The translations under genes were made by a program, and so were the position numbers. DNA of 64,000 nucleotides, from assembly GCF_011386835.1 (NCBI RefSeq), contig NC_088792.1, positions 236,164,394-236,228,393 of the forward strand. The letters are read 5' to 3'. Below are positions 1 through 12,088 of this stretch, in pieces. The notes beneath the pieces were generated by a model. That model was given only the letters and a program-made list of their open reading frames with translations. It searched no databases and was not told where the DNA came from. The DNA is from Chrysemys picta bellii (taxonomy: Eukaryota; Chordata; Testudines; Emydidae). The number at the start of each line of letters is the position of its first letter. Positions within the stretch are counted from its first letter, which is position 1.

Positions 1-837
1 GACACTCAGGGTATGACCTGCATGGTGGTAAGCAGTTTGTGAATAGCCGGGGTTGGGAGCTACATCTGCAAAGTGTTGAGAGACACACAAGGTTGCAGAG
101 CAGGTGGTGACACACTGGTCTGGATTGCACCCTGGAATGTGATAGCTGTCATGAGATAAAAACTGTAGTAATATCACTGGTGAGTGGAACAATCTTGGTG
201 CGCAAATTAAGCTTGGGATCTTTGACATAAGAAGCACTACATAAATAATTACACAGTCTAATTTTATGCTAACCTGCCAGAGCTCTAGAGAAATGTAAAA
301 ATACATATTTACTTTATTTTAAGCTTTTCCTAGAATTATGAATACAAAGTATTTTGAGCAGTGGTCATATTAGAAATCTGTAGGTTTTTTTCTCTCTACA
401 CTGCCACTAGCATGACTCTTAATTTCAAGAGTAGATTAGACTACTTTCCCAACAGACTTTGGAGGATACCAACCCTCTTGAAAATATTAGCTCTTTATTC
501 AGCTGATTCATAACAACAACACTTCATTGCTGCATCAATTCTTTATCACTCACAACATAATCTGAAGCCATTTTTTCCCTCTTAGCTGAAGGTGATGAGT
601 CTAATAAAGCATGCTACCAAAAATAAAGGTTCGGTGGTAATCAATTCATTCTAAAACCACTTCATTGCAATAAAGCCATAACAGAGGTCTCTCTAGTACT
701 CTTACCCAGCTGAGAAGAAACTAGTTAACTACTTCAACAACTCAGTCATACATTCATATAAATAGTGCTCTCTACATTGGGCCACACTTGAAAACTACTT
801 GGAAATTTGAGCTAAACTACTGCCAAATGCAGTGGCT
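1..837. other. Intergenic or intronic DNA, nothing recognised
   Basis: AT-rich sequence without a long open frame, terminal inverted repeats or a recognisable repeat family. It ends at the left copy of the target-site duplication of the next element. Confidence 0.5.
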
Positions 838-1057
838 TACTTGGTTCAGAGTGACAAAGAGTTCTGTGGCACCTTATAGACTAACAGACGTATTGGAGCA
901 TAAGCTTTTGTAGGTGAATACCCACTTCATCGAATGCATGCACCCACGAAAGCTTATGCTCCAATACATCTGTTAGTCTATAAGGTGACACAGGACTCTG
1001 TCACTTTTTACAGATCCAGATTAACACGGCTACCCCTCTGATACTTGGTTCAGAGTG
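838..1057 (-). mobile_element. Fold-back SINE-like retroposon, copy 1, with 16-bp target-site duplication
   Basis: A 16-bp direct repeat (tacttggttcagagtg) lies at 838-853 and 1042-1057 and brackets the element at 854-1041. On the minus strand the element starts with a head (about 1041-1004, tcagaggggtagccgtgtta...). An arm follows at about 1003-941, then a spacer at 940-917, then the reverse complement of the arm at about 916-854. The arms are imperfect: both carry the gagcataagctt and agactaacag motifs but differ at several bases. The duplication length fits LINE-mediated retroposition. Head and arm match a family I recall as common in turtle genomes. The spacer here belongs to the distal arm, unlike the copy at 21.6 kb. 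Confidence 0.8.
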
Positions 1058-1157
1058 CTTCTTTTGCCAAAATTTGTTTCTGCTTGCAAAACAAGATTGT
1101 TTTTTGTTCAAAAAACGCCCTAAATACTTTGGAGGTAGAACTTTCGAATTGGCTTAA

Positions 1158-1265
1158 AGGGCTTAAGCCCAGATTTTTTAAAGGTATTTAGCCATTGCTC
1201 TGTTCAGCATTGCAAGGGAAAAGACCCAGATCATCAAGGATATTTAAGTGCCTAACTCCTACTGA
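1158..1265. repeat. Partial MITE remnant (GGGCCAGATTTTTAAAGG family)
   Basis: The stretch cccagattttttaaaggtat followed by aagtgcctaactcct resembles one end of the MITEs at 21285 and 21525. The matching opposite end is not clear, so the copy is probably truncated. Confidence 0.35.
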
Positions 1266-1344
1266 AATCAAGGTGGGTGGGTGGGGAAAAATCTATTAGC
1301 TTTTCAACCTCATCTGTCTAAGTGAAGCACTTCCAGAACTGGAA

Positions 1345-1505
1345 GACAAGGTCTCTTAAATTCCAATCTTGTCTCTGTGACTTTGGAGATGTAAATAACT
1401 TAACCATTATTCTTCATCTTCTCTGTCTGTAAAATAGGGTGAATAATAATTCTCTACAGCAGGGCGGGAGTTGTGAGGATTGCTTTATATTGGAAAAGCA
1501 TTCTG
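1345..1505 (+). repeat. MIR-like CORE-SINE remnant
   Basis: The order of motifs follows MIR: taacttaacc, then cttctctgtctgtaaaatag, then aataataattctctac and gttgtgaggatt. Divergence is high, as expected of an ancient amniote SINE. The tRNA-like head is not recognisable. Confidence 0.6.
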
Positions 1506-2330
1506 ACAGAGCCCTCTGCTCCCATCCCTCCCTGCAATAAACACTCCCCATTGTTGCTTGCATTTGTATCCTGCTCCCACCTGCAAAAACCTTAGATCCA
1601 CAAATCCCACAAGAGAGACTAATTCCCCCATGCTACTAAAAAACACACCAGTTGGTTATTATATATAGTAATGGAAATCAGACACAATTTTTACCAATAA
1701 AATAAAACAAATCTTGCTTAAACCATGTAAAAATACTTTAACTCCTGTTATAATAGACATGAAATCTTTCTCTCTCTCACACTTAAATTTAAGTATGATT
1801 AACTTTATTTAAAAAAAAAAAGTAGTGTTTTCCCACAAATTATCACAGTCTGATTTCCCCCCCCACACCCAATCCTGCCCAAAACAAAGTACATTTCACC
1901 CGCTCCTGTTATTATGGCAGGGGCTCCTGCAGGACTGGTGGGATCCCAGTCCTGCTGCAGGGCTCTGTTCTGAAGTAGAAGTGCCAGAGTCCTGCCTGAG
2001 TCCCCCTAGTGGACAGTCATCATACTGTTTTGAACAGTCCCAACCTCTGTGTTCCCACATGTATCCAAGCCATCCCGGTCTTGACAAAGTCCAGATATTG
2101 CTTCTAGTTGTGGGACTCCTAAGGCACTGTCCTAGGGTCAGACCTCTTGTCTAGCACTCTTTCTGGAATGAGGGATTTGCCATTCCATCTGCTGTAGGCC
2201 CCAAAGCTAATGCTGAGACCTCCCAAGCCTCTCCAGCTGCTTTTGTGCATCCTCCCCAAGTCACACCTGATGATAGCTTCTCTGATTAAACAGTTTAGCA
2301 CCTCAGGGACCTATGTGCCTTACGTTAGCT
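1506..2330. other. Gap without recognised genes
   Basis: Contains a pyrimidine-rich stretch and a 109-codon open frame near 1825-2154. The frame shows no domain and is rich in Pro, Ser, Cys and Leu, as chance frames are. Nothing further is supported. Confidence 0.4.
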
Positions 2331-3275
2331 GTCTTTCTAAAGCAAACGGTGAAAAATTACAAGGGGATCTCACAAAACTGGGTGACTGGGCAACAAAATG
2401 GCAGATAACATTCAATGTTGATTAGTGCACGTTGGAAAGCATAATCCCAACTATACATACAAAAGGATGTTACCACTCAAGAAAGAGCTTGGAGTCATTG
2501 TGGATAGTTCTCTGAAAACATCTGCTCCATGTGCAGCTGCAATCAAAATAACTAACTATCTGAATACTAGGAAACATTAGGAGAGGGATAGAAAATAAGA
2601 GAAAATATTATAATGCCACTATATAAATCCATGGTATTCCCACACCTGGAATACTGTGTGCAGTTCTGGTTGCCTCATCTCAAAAAAGATATATTAGACT
2701 TTGAAAAGGTATATTGAAGGGCAACAAAAATGATTAGGGGTATGGGACAACTTCCATTTGAGGAGAGACCTAAAAAGATTGGTATTGTTCATCTTAGAAA
2801 AGAGAAGACTACAGGGATATCATAGAGGTCTATGAAATCATGAATGGTGTGGAAAAAGTGAATAAGGAAGTGTAATTTACCTCTTCGTATACCACAAGAA
2901 CCACGGGTCACCTAATGAAATTAAACAAACAAGGAAGTACTTCTTCACATGATAAAGTCAACCTGTGAAACAAATTGTCAGGGGATGTTCTGAAAGCCAA
3001 AATGATAACTGGGTTCAAAAAGGAACTTGATATGTTCATGGAGGATAGGCCCATCAATGACTATTAGCTAAGATGGTCAGGAAGGTAACCCCATGCTCTG
3101 GACCTCCCTAAGCCTCTCACTGCCAGTTGCTGCGACTGGTTGACCGGGAGTGGATTATTAGATAATTGTCCTGTTCTGTTCATTCCCTCTGAAGCGTGTG
3201 GCATTGGTCACTGTCAAAGCAAGATTCTGGGCTAGATGGACCACTGGTCTGAACCAGTATGGTGGTTCTTATGTC
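2331..3275 (+). mobile_element. Old, 5'-truncated CR1 LINE remnant
   Basis: The DNA parallels the end of CR1 ORF2. A frame at 2337-2421 gives the CR1-like words GDLTKLGDWATKWQITFN, comparable to [17 protein letters not shown] in the younger copy at 24.1 kb. Further matches are cacacctggaatactgtgtg near 2640, gggcaacaaaaatgattagg near 2719, and the end gaaccagtatggtggttctt, typical of a CR1 3' end. Stops and shifts break every frame. It lacks the ATTCTATG tail of the younger copy, so it belongs to another, older subfamily. Confidence 0.85.
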
Positions 3276-5929
3276 ACATGGCTTTGCAAAGGAACTTCTT
3301 AAACACATACTTTATTCTTCGACAGCACAAGCATGTTACAAAAATATATAAAACAAAGTCCTTCAGCAGTGTCTTATGGTTCTGATGATTGATTGCCTCT
3401 TCCTTTTAGAGCATATTACTTTTAAAAGCAGTCTAACACATTTTCTGTTTCTTGTTTTCCATTAGGGATTTTCCATGCACCAACCCCCCCATCAGCTGTT
3501 GAGCAGAGTGTTTTAAGTTAATGGTTCTGCTGGTAGCACCCCCACTGTCCCTCCAAGGTAGAACTATTCAATGTAGATGGCCCCATTTCAGCTTCAGCTT
3601 TCAGCTTTCAGTTCCTGCTCCATAATGGAAATGTTAATAAAAATTAGGGTTACAATCATAAATTATATTTCATAAAACAAAAATTCATAAACTAACAGGT
3701 GTCCCAAACAGTCAAAAGGACCCAGCCAGCCAATGTTTGCACAGTTAGGGGTCCAAAGTTATACCCTTGTGTACAATAATAAACATCAGGTTGAAGAAAC
3801 TCTTCATGTTGATATCCAACATTAGTAAATCATTAGTAAATTGTAAAATCAATTCAAGATGCATTTTTTTTTTGTTTTTTTGTTTTGAGGGGGAGAACAA
3901 GAAGATATATCTGCTGAATAGTTCTTGATACCATAAAGCCATCAAATGAAGAACACAATTTCAAACTAAACAACGGAGTCCTGTCACAAACTGAACACGG
4001 TCTGCCGCCATTTAACTGAAATAGCTTCTTAAAGGCACCACTCTCACGAAACATTCAAACTTCAAATAACATTGTTTTACTAGGAATAGGGGCTATAAAA
4101 CTTGATTGGGAGTCAGTGGGAAAGGAAACCATAAAGTCCTCAGGTTTCTTCTAAGCATGAGCTAGAAACCAGATCTTCCTGAATTCAGTTGCTTTCAACA
4201 TGTTACAACAGATCTTCAAATGACTTACAGAGTCCCAGAAGATATACTGTCTTTTTATTTTCATAATTCATTCTCAGTGTGGCTGGGAGCAAGGTAGTCA
4301 CTTCCAGTTTTGGCAGGAAAAAAATCTTTACTGGAATAAAGGTCTGCCCCTTCAACTGGATGTTTGGCCAGAGCACGGGAAAAAAATATCTGATTTCCTC
4401 TTACACTTGACTGACTTTTTTCTTTTGAGCTTTAGAAAGAACTGTCTTTATCCTTCAGATCTGACAGTCGAAACATAATAGCTCTGCTAGCTCCTTTCTG
4501 ATCCTTTCAAATAACCAATCTATAATCACATTGGAATGCACCAGCTTTGGAAGCCATTCTTTCTTCCCTTGGCCTCACAAATTGTATGGCTTTGCAACTT
4601 CTTCACCCTGTAGAAGGACTACTCTGCCTACATATAAGCCTGAATCTGTTTTTTTCCCAGGACTTCCAGTCTGTCTTGATGATTTTTTCTTTTCTTTTAG
4701 TATGCATTTAACATTTGTCAAGGCCTTCTCAATTTTTGCCTCCTTGGCCTGTAATTCCTTTCCTTGCCACTCCCTCAGTTCATATCTGTTTCTCTAACCT
4801 ATCAGTATATAATTCTGTGCCTTCAACCTTATCTGCCAGCTGTCCAAATTCTATCCTCATTGGAGCTAATATGGTATTCCTTCAGCACTGAAGTACCATG
4901 AATTAAATGCAAGTTTAACTGCACAAGGAATGCCGGTCTGATCCTGACACTAATTCAACTCTTAAACTAAAAAATTATGTGTGCTCTTACTATTACTCAG
5001 ACCAGTGAAAGATTAAGAAACAGTAAGACATCCACCTGGGAAAGGTCCACAACTCGAGAATGTTAGACCACTACATCTGAAGGGCTATATACCCAGGCTA
5101 TTTATAATGTTTCCATCACTGTACAGTGGGAATAGTTGATGAGAAAAATTCTCTGCCTCATTTCACTCCACTTGAAATGAAAGCCACCCTCAAGGCCCTG
5201 CTGGGGGTTTCCCCAGCCTAGAGGAATCCCCATATAGAGTCAGTATATACCTCCTTCCCAATTGCCAATCTGCTCCCAATGTTTTCTTTTGCATTTTACT
5301 TGGTAGGTAAGAGGTATTTCCCTTTATAAGCAATCCTTATCTGAGCAAAGAAAACATTTTATCTACATAGCTAGGCATGATGATAGTCATCTGTCCTCTC
5401 TAACACCTTTCCTCCAAGGGCTTCAAAGCATCTTTGACATTAATAAGTCAAGTCTCTCAACATGCCTATTAGGTACCTCTTATCTGCTGCTTATAAATGA
5501 GGCAGACATTAAGATTCCTAATTTAAAGTGCCTCAGAATTGGGCAGCATAACTCTAGCTCCCATTCAATACCTGCCAGTTACTCCCTTGTATTTTCTCTT
5601 ACTTGTGCATGCGCACTCACAATGTATCACTGCAACATGCAAAAAATATACAAATTCTTCTCAAGCTTCCCAGGAAACCTCACTTTTAGGTTGTGTTGGG
5701 AGCAGCTGTTATTGTGTAAGGGTGTAGGGCATGGCTGCAGAGGTTAAAATTATTTATTTGAGATATGACAGGTAGTGGCTAGAAGCCTCAGTCATAAACC
5801 AAGACCCTATTTTGCAACGCACTGCACAAACACAAAACACAGTGCCTACTGCAAGAGCTGCTCAGAGAAATTCTGACTAAACATTGTCAAAATGTGCTGA
5901 TCTGTTTAAAATCTAAAGTTTTTGCAGAG
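3276..5929. other. Intergenic or intronic DNA, nothing recognised
   Basis: AT-rich with short homopolymers (T run near 3865). Small frames such as 4531-4797 have no recognisable domain and no codon signature. No terminal repeats were noticed. Confidence 0.45.
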
Positions 5930-5975
5930 GTGATTCATTTTCAACAAAGTTCCTCTGGAATCCTCGTGGTTATCA

Positions 5976-6170
5976 TTGGAAACCTGCCTGGTTTCCTGCC
6001 AGCTCATCTATCCAGGCCATGGAAGCCCTCGGACTGCCTTGGATTCAGAGACCCCAGGGCTTCCAGCTCTTATGCAGTCCAGTATTTGGACTGTCCCAGA
6101 GTTAGGAATTCCAGAGCTTCCAAGGGCTGTGACTTTTGGGTAGCTCACTAAGTGGACCATTCTGGAGCCA
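5976..6170. repeat. Unclassified repeat with internal near-repeats
   Basis: Words such as ccagggcttccag, ccagagcttccaag and ggaagccctcgg recur at short intervals, suggesting decayed tandem units. It resembles a turtle repeat made of 'gggactccccag' units, recalled only loosely. The 129-codon minus-strand frame across it is most likely fortuitous. Confidence 0.35.
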
Positions 6171-7795
6171 GAGCTCCATTCTCTTTCCTGGAAAAGTTGA
6201 AATTTTGGGTTTTCATTCAGATGCTGAACAAAACCAAATTTCAAAAATATCAAAATCTGAAACAACATTTCCTTTCTCTGCACAGCTCTGTTTACAATCC
6301 AAGTTTGAGACAAGACAACAGGAGGATACAGACAGGTAGCAGAGCACAAGGAGACAATGCTGGTCAGAATGATCTGCAGTGGTCTCAGCACATCCATTGC
6401 CTAACCACTGTCAAACCTTTGTATAGGCATCACAGCCATGGAGAGTTGTAAGGAGGGATTTATAGGAGGACAGTGAGGTGGCCCTATGTAAATGTCCTGG
6501 AACTTCCCCCATGCATGAGAGAAAGCACAAGGGTGCTTGTGGGAAAATGCAATAAGTGGATAATGAAAGCTGGCATAATTGACCAATCAGAGGCACATGT
6601 CAGCATCTCCACAGTGAGAGATAACAGGTAACATGGGGACAGCCATGAAGGGCCTTGAACATGAAGACAGAAAGGTCACCCTCCATATTAGAAGAGGGAG
6701 CTGCATGCAGCAGAGGCAGAATAGAGAGCTGCAACTCCCAGGTAGCTCTGGTTTTCATGGGGTTAAAGTTATATGATGTTTGACTAAAAAGACTATCTAT
6801 TAAATACAAGCACTGTTTGCTCTTAATGTGAACAACACCGGCCAGAAAGGAAACTTTCTAAGAAAGTAACAAGCAATTGAATATAGGTTGAGAATATATT
6901 ACTATTCTCAGCCTTATCCCCTCCCTGTGCACTGTAGAATGGCAAATTTATTATTAAGCAACTCCATGGTGCTACAGGGCAATTACATAACTCAAACTAA
7001 TAGAAATTTTACATTGAGGATGCAGCAAGGACAATTTTAAATTACTTATGACTTTCTTTTAAATTCAGTGGTCCATGCTTGGATACATTCAAGGCTTTAA
7101 CAGAATGGTGGGCTGAAGGGAGCTTGCAGGGTTTCCTGGAAGCAACTTGTTAAAATTCTGCCACTAAATTGAAGAAAAAAATGGGGACAATTTTACTGCC
7201 TTCAGTAGAATTTATACTTCTTGAGAGTAAAAACCATTCTTACCAGCACTTGGTCCCTGATACTCATAAAAACTCTTCTAAAAAAATTTTTTTTTTGGCC
7301 TTTGGAATGCACTGGATTTTACTGAATGATATGATCAAAAAGGTCTTAGGGAAAGAGTACAGTCTGATCCCCTAAAAGATCTACACCTCCACCCTCCATT
7401 TCAAATTACAAGAGCTGACCATTGTGCTGTCCTATCAATAAACTCTATATTTTTAAGGAACTTTCTTCCTGGGTCAGAATTATGAGAGTGCTTTTTGTTT
7501 AAATAGGAAAGCAAATTGATAGATTGACTGAGTAGTCTTGTACTCCACTTTTCTGAGAATGTGAAGATGGTACATGAGTTTTTATATAAGCTAAGGGAAA
7601 AAAATGTTGATATCTGCTGGCAGCACAATGTTGAGAACAAAGTACTTTAACCACATCCCCCAGATACACCTGCATTTAGAAGGTCTCTGGTATCTAGAGA
7701 CTCTGGTATTGAAGCATTTTGGAGCATTCATTCCACTTTACTGTGTGTCATAGCCTCCCTTTTTGACAACAAAGAGAGCTCTTGTGTGCAAATGT
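6171..7795. other. Intergenic or intronic DNA, nothing firm
   Basis: No coding signature. The stretch near 6600-6740 (catgaagggccttgaacatg) resembles an old interspersed repeat also hinted at near 55.3 kb, but it could not be classified. Confidence 0.4.
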
Positions 7796-7955
7796 AGGCT
7801 CCAATACTGTGAACACTTACATAGGTACTTAACTTTAAGCACACAAGTTGCCCCACTGAAGTCAATAGGACTTTTAGAGTACTTAAAGTTGACTTCAGGG
7901 AGAACACACATGCTTAAAGTTAAGCACTTGTTTTAGAGTTAGCAGGATCAGGCCT
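7796..7955. repeat. Palindromic MITE
   Basis: The left end aggctccaatactgtgaaca and the reverse complement of the right end (aggcctgatcctgctaact) align. So do the following motifs acttaactttaagcac and ctgaagtcaa, giving two arms of about 80 bp that meet in the middle. A non-autonomous hairpin MITE fits. Related fragments lie near 8035-8075, 10970-11055 and 25030-25150. Confidence 0.65.
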
Positions 7956-10900
7956 TATCTGAGAGTATGACCATCCACTTGAAAGGTCATACAACAGAGT
8001 ACCTGCTTCCCCTGAAAACAATGGCAAAACTCCCATTGCCTTCCACTGGGTGTTGCAGGATCAGGCCCTATTGGAATCAATGGATGGATTTTTCAAAGTT
8101 TGCATATGATTATTCCTCACTGCTGGCAGGCCACATACAAAGTTTGAGATGTTAAATTCAGGTGTTTTAGTGTTATTTATGTGGACTAATTTTAAACCTT
8201 GTGGAAGGAAAAAAATTAGCTGGGACAGTACATTTTCCCAAATAACTACAACTAGCTAACTCAGTTTTGTTCAAACTTGCAAATGTTCGTCTTTGGGCTA
8301 ACATCAACCATGGAAACTTTTTTCTAAAAAGGAAAATTTTGAAGAAAATTATGAGAAAGTGAGAACAAGTTTTTGGGATGGACCTGGATTTGCAACCTTT
8401 CCTAACATGAAAGCGATAATAAATCTTCTCCTGACATATGGTGTCCTTATAATGAAGTTCTTGACACAAGACACATATTGTTAGTATAAAACTTGGTTAG
8501 CTGTACCCCACAGTGTAGCTCATTACCTAATATTTATTTTACATGGGATAGGTTGTACAATAATATTGTGAGGATTTTTTTTAAAACTATGTTGGAGAAA
8601 GATAAATATTAGTTTGGTACCCTATAATTCTGTGTTCTATTGGACACCAAGAATGATTCCACTAAATGAGGGTAGCTAAAAAATAAAATGTGAATTGTCC
8701 CAAATAGTGCCTCCTAAAAATGTGTAGGCACCAACTTTGAAAATAAATGACATGTCATCTAAGAAAAACAGCAATCTTTTTGTTTAATATTTGGGTGTTG
8801 AAATATAAACAGATTTCTGTCTAATATATACACAGCACTGAAAATGCTAGGCATGATGATTCTATCTACTTGCACATTGCATAGTACTAATTCATTTGAT
8901 TACTGTGGCCAACACTCAAACCCACTAGGCCAAATCTTCCCTTCAGTTAAATCCACTGACTCTCCTGGAAATCAATGGATAAGGTTTCGGTTGGCTTTAA
9001 TAGCAGCAAGATCAGAGCCCAATGACAACATAAAATTAAGGTTGTACAGTTGAACGTACAAAAGTCAAACACGGATTTCAGCATGAATATTTGTTCAGTC
9101 TTTACACTGGCCCCTTGCATGTGCGCATTACAGTGTGATCTTTAACAGGATGATTCAATATTTCCTCAAAATATACTACCCTTTTTTTTGACAAAATATC
9201 TCCTTCCGGTTGAGTTCAGGCATGGGAAATTTCAGCCCCAAATTAAAAAACTGAAAATAGTGGATTGCTATTTGCAGACTTATCTCTTAGTTACATGAGA
9301 GTGAAGATGGAAAATGAGTAACCAACTGAATTGTGGGCAACTAGCCACTAAATAACTAAAAATGTAATAATTAGGAAAGCAGAAAGCTTGAATTTATAAA
9401 GTAACTATAGTAATTATTCCTAAACATAGGGATTTCAAAAGTACTCAGCCTTGATCCTAACTGTGCTCTCATTGAAATCAAGCAGAATTTGACCATTGCC
9501 ATCAATGAGATCAGAGTTAAGCCAACATCATGTGCCTTTGAAAATTCACCCTTAATTTGTAAATATTTAAGTTGCATAACTGGTTTATTATATTTCACTC
9601 AATCTACATTTCTTTTAAACACTGCAGTCATGCTCTGTAGCACTGACATCACCCTTTCCAAATAAATTAATATGTATAAGGGAATGAAACTCTATGACCT
9701 TTGATTCAATTAAAATTTCAATTGATAACACTGTGCCACACATCACCACAATGCCTCTCTGTTTCTCTTGGGTTTAAGTAGGTTAAACTGTGAAACCTCT
9801 GTAAACAGATGATTCAGATGTGCACCATATGTAAAAACCCTTTTAAACAAACTATGTAGGGCAATGGTCACACACTTAAGGATAACACAACCCTTAAACA
9901 TCAGGTGGACAAAGCAAGCTTTTAGCTTTAGTTGCAAATGTAGCTATAGCAACAAATACAAAATGAAGTTTGGTAGTTAAACTAGAATAAAAAATCCTGC
10001 TTGGACTTCAAAGACATAAGAGATTTTGCCTTAGTACACATGATCCTAGAAAACATTAGAAGGAATTATAAAGAGACTTAGTCCTGCTAAATGCAAGTGA
10101 TGAACACAGTTGATCCAAGCAGTCTTTTTTGGCTCTATAATTTATTATTTTACACTTTGATATAAATGTAGTACTTCCATTCTATCAAAAAACTCATACC
10201 TTCTGTATCCTCCCCTTTGCATCCAGAAAATACACAGGACTTGATGATTGCTTAAGTATATTTCACAAACAGACATTCAAAAGAACTGATTAAACCAATA
10301 CCAGCAGTTACACTGTAGGATAAAATTAATAAATATTAAATCACACTAAAAATGTCCTGTTACAAAATAAAATCAAATGCAGCATTCTAATTGGAACATT
10401 TACAGAAAGCATCTCGCAGCAAGAAACATGGTTCACAGCAGGAAAGATGTTTGCCACTGACATCCCACACCACAGGAAGTGGAGAAGTAGGCTGCTGGTG
10501 GCTTCCACAAGAGTGTGTCTTCCACTCCAGGGAGGGGGAATGGTCGAAAAGCACCTTAATAAAACAAATCTTATTTGACAATCAAGAGAAGACAGCAATG
10601 AAATCAATGATAAACACTATCCAAATATACATTCAAAAATGGTTCAGATAGCCTAGCCTCCTGAAATGTAAACATCTCTACAGGGATGAGGCCAGTTCCC
10701 CTTCCACCAGAGAGCAGAGCTAGATTGTGATCTCAGTTACATGACCACAAATCTGAAGCAGCTGTGTTGATTTGAGTCATCCCAGATTTACAGCTGTGTA
10801 AGTGAAATCAGAATCTGGCCTTAATATGAAAGTTTTATATAGGGGGTTACAATGAAAAACCGTTCTGTAACCTGAAATGTAACAGGCACTACTGGGTGCC

Positions 10901-12088
10901 GGCTACAATACTTTGATCAGTCTTCAGTCTCGTAGAATGAAGCTTGCAAACTGTTAAATCCCAAATTTAGACCCTAATCCAACAGTTACTCACATGATTT
11001 AATCTTTACACAAGTAGCTTTGTTGACTTCAGTTAGACTACTCAGATGAGTAAGGGTTAGTTCGTTTGGCCCCATTAATTTGGGCAGGGAAAATCCTCTT
11101 CATCTGTCATGACAACACAGATGTAAACTCGCCATGTTGTTACACCATTGTGGTGCAATGTCATGCTATTTCCTTTTATTCCACTTTTTAAGGACAAAGA
11201 TTCATCCTGAAACTGCTATTTTCGTTTTGGGTTTCAGTCAAGCAATTATTGTAGTTTTGTTCTTAAAATGAAATTGACTGTAACACAGCAGGCATTCAGT
11301 ACTACAGTAATGACAGTCAAAAACAATTAAAGTGGCCCCAGGTTTATTAATAGCTAGGGAACAATCTGATTTCTAAACTAGATGCCTTAGTCATACCACA
11401 GAAACTTAATACATGATAGCTGTTATGGCATAGACCCAGGTATATAGTTTATAACAGTGGTAATCACTGATCATTAATTCTCTTCTTAATAAAACTGGCT
11501 TTATTTGACTGCTCACCTGCAGGTTTTCAAAGATGATATTAATTATTAAAACCAGTGGAGGTTTATAACTTATTATTCCATACGAAAAGTAAAAGGAATA
11601 GATTTATCTAATTGGAAGAATGTTTTAATTCATGTACCAGAGTGAAAAATGGCCTTAAACTAGATTAAGCCACAGTTCAGTTTTTCAAGGCATTTGGGGA
11701 TAGAGCTTATTATAACTTTATGAGCCAGTCCATGATGGGAGCCAATAAAAACAACCCCCTGCCATTTTTCTAACATTACCTAAGTAATGTTGTGGCTGTG
11801 GGTTAGATGTCTTGGCATTATTTTATTGTACAGGGTACACAATACAAATACTTTACTTCCTTGTTGACACAGAAACCATATTTCATCTGATAACTATCCT
11901 GTACTTATATTATACTGTCATGATTCTTCAAATAACTTGATCATTTCTAGAGACTATCAAAATCAGAGAATTTTGGTAACACCTACAAGGATTACTCTCT
12001 CTTTCTTCTCTCTCCCCCATAAACTTCCCTTCAAGTCTATCCAGAATCCAGTGACTAAATCAGATCTCTCATCCAACACAAAGACTAT
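7956..12088. other. Long AT-rich gap with small MITE fragments
   Basis: No host gene is supported. Fragments of the caggatcaggcc and gtgaaatcagaatctggcc MITE families occur near 8050 and 10785-10825. A fragment at 10970-11055 has the ttacacaagtag...actactcagatgagtaa layout. The remainder holds no terminal repeats or domains that I can see. Confidence 0.45.
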
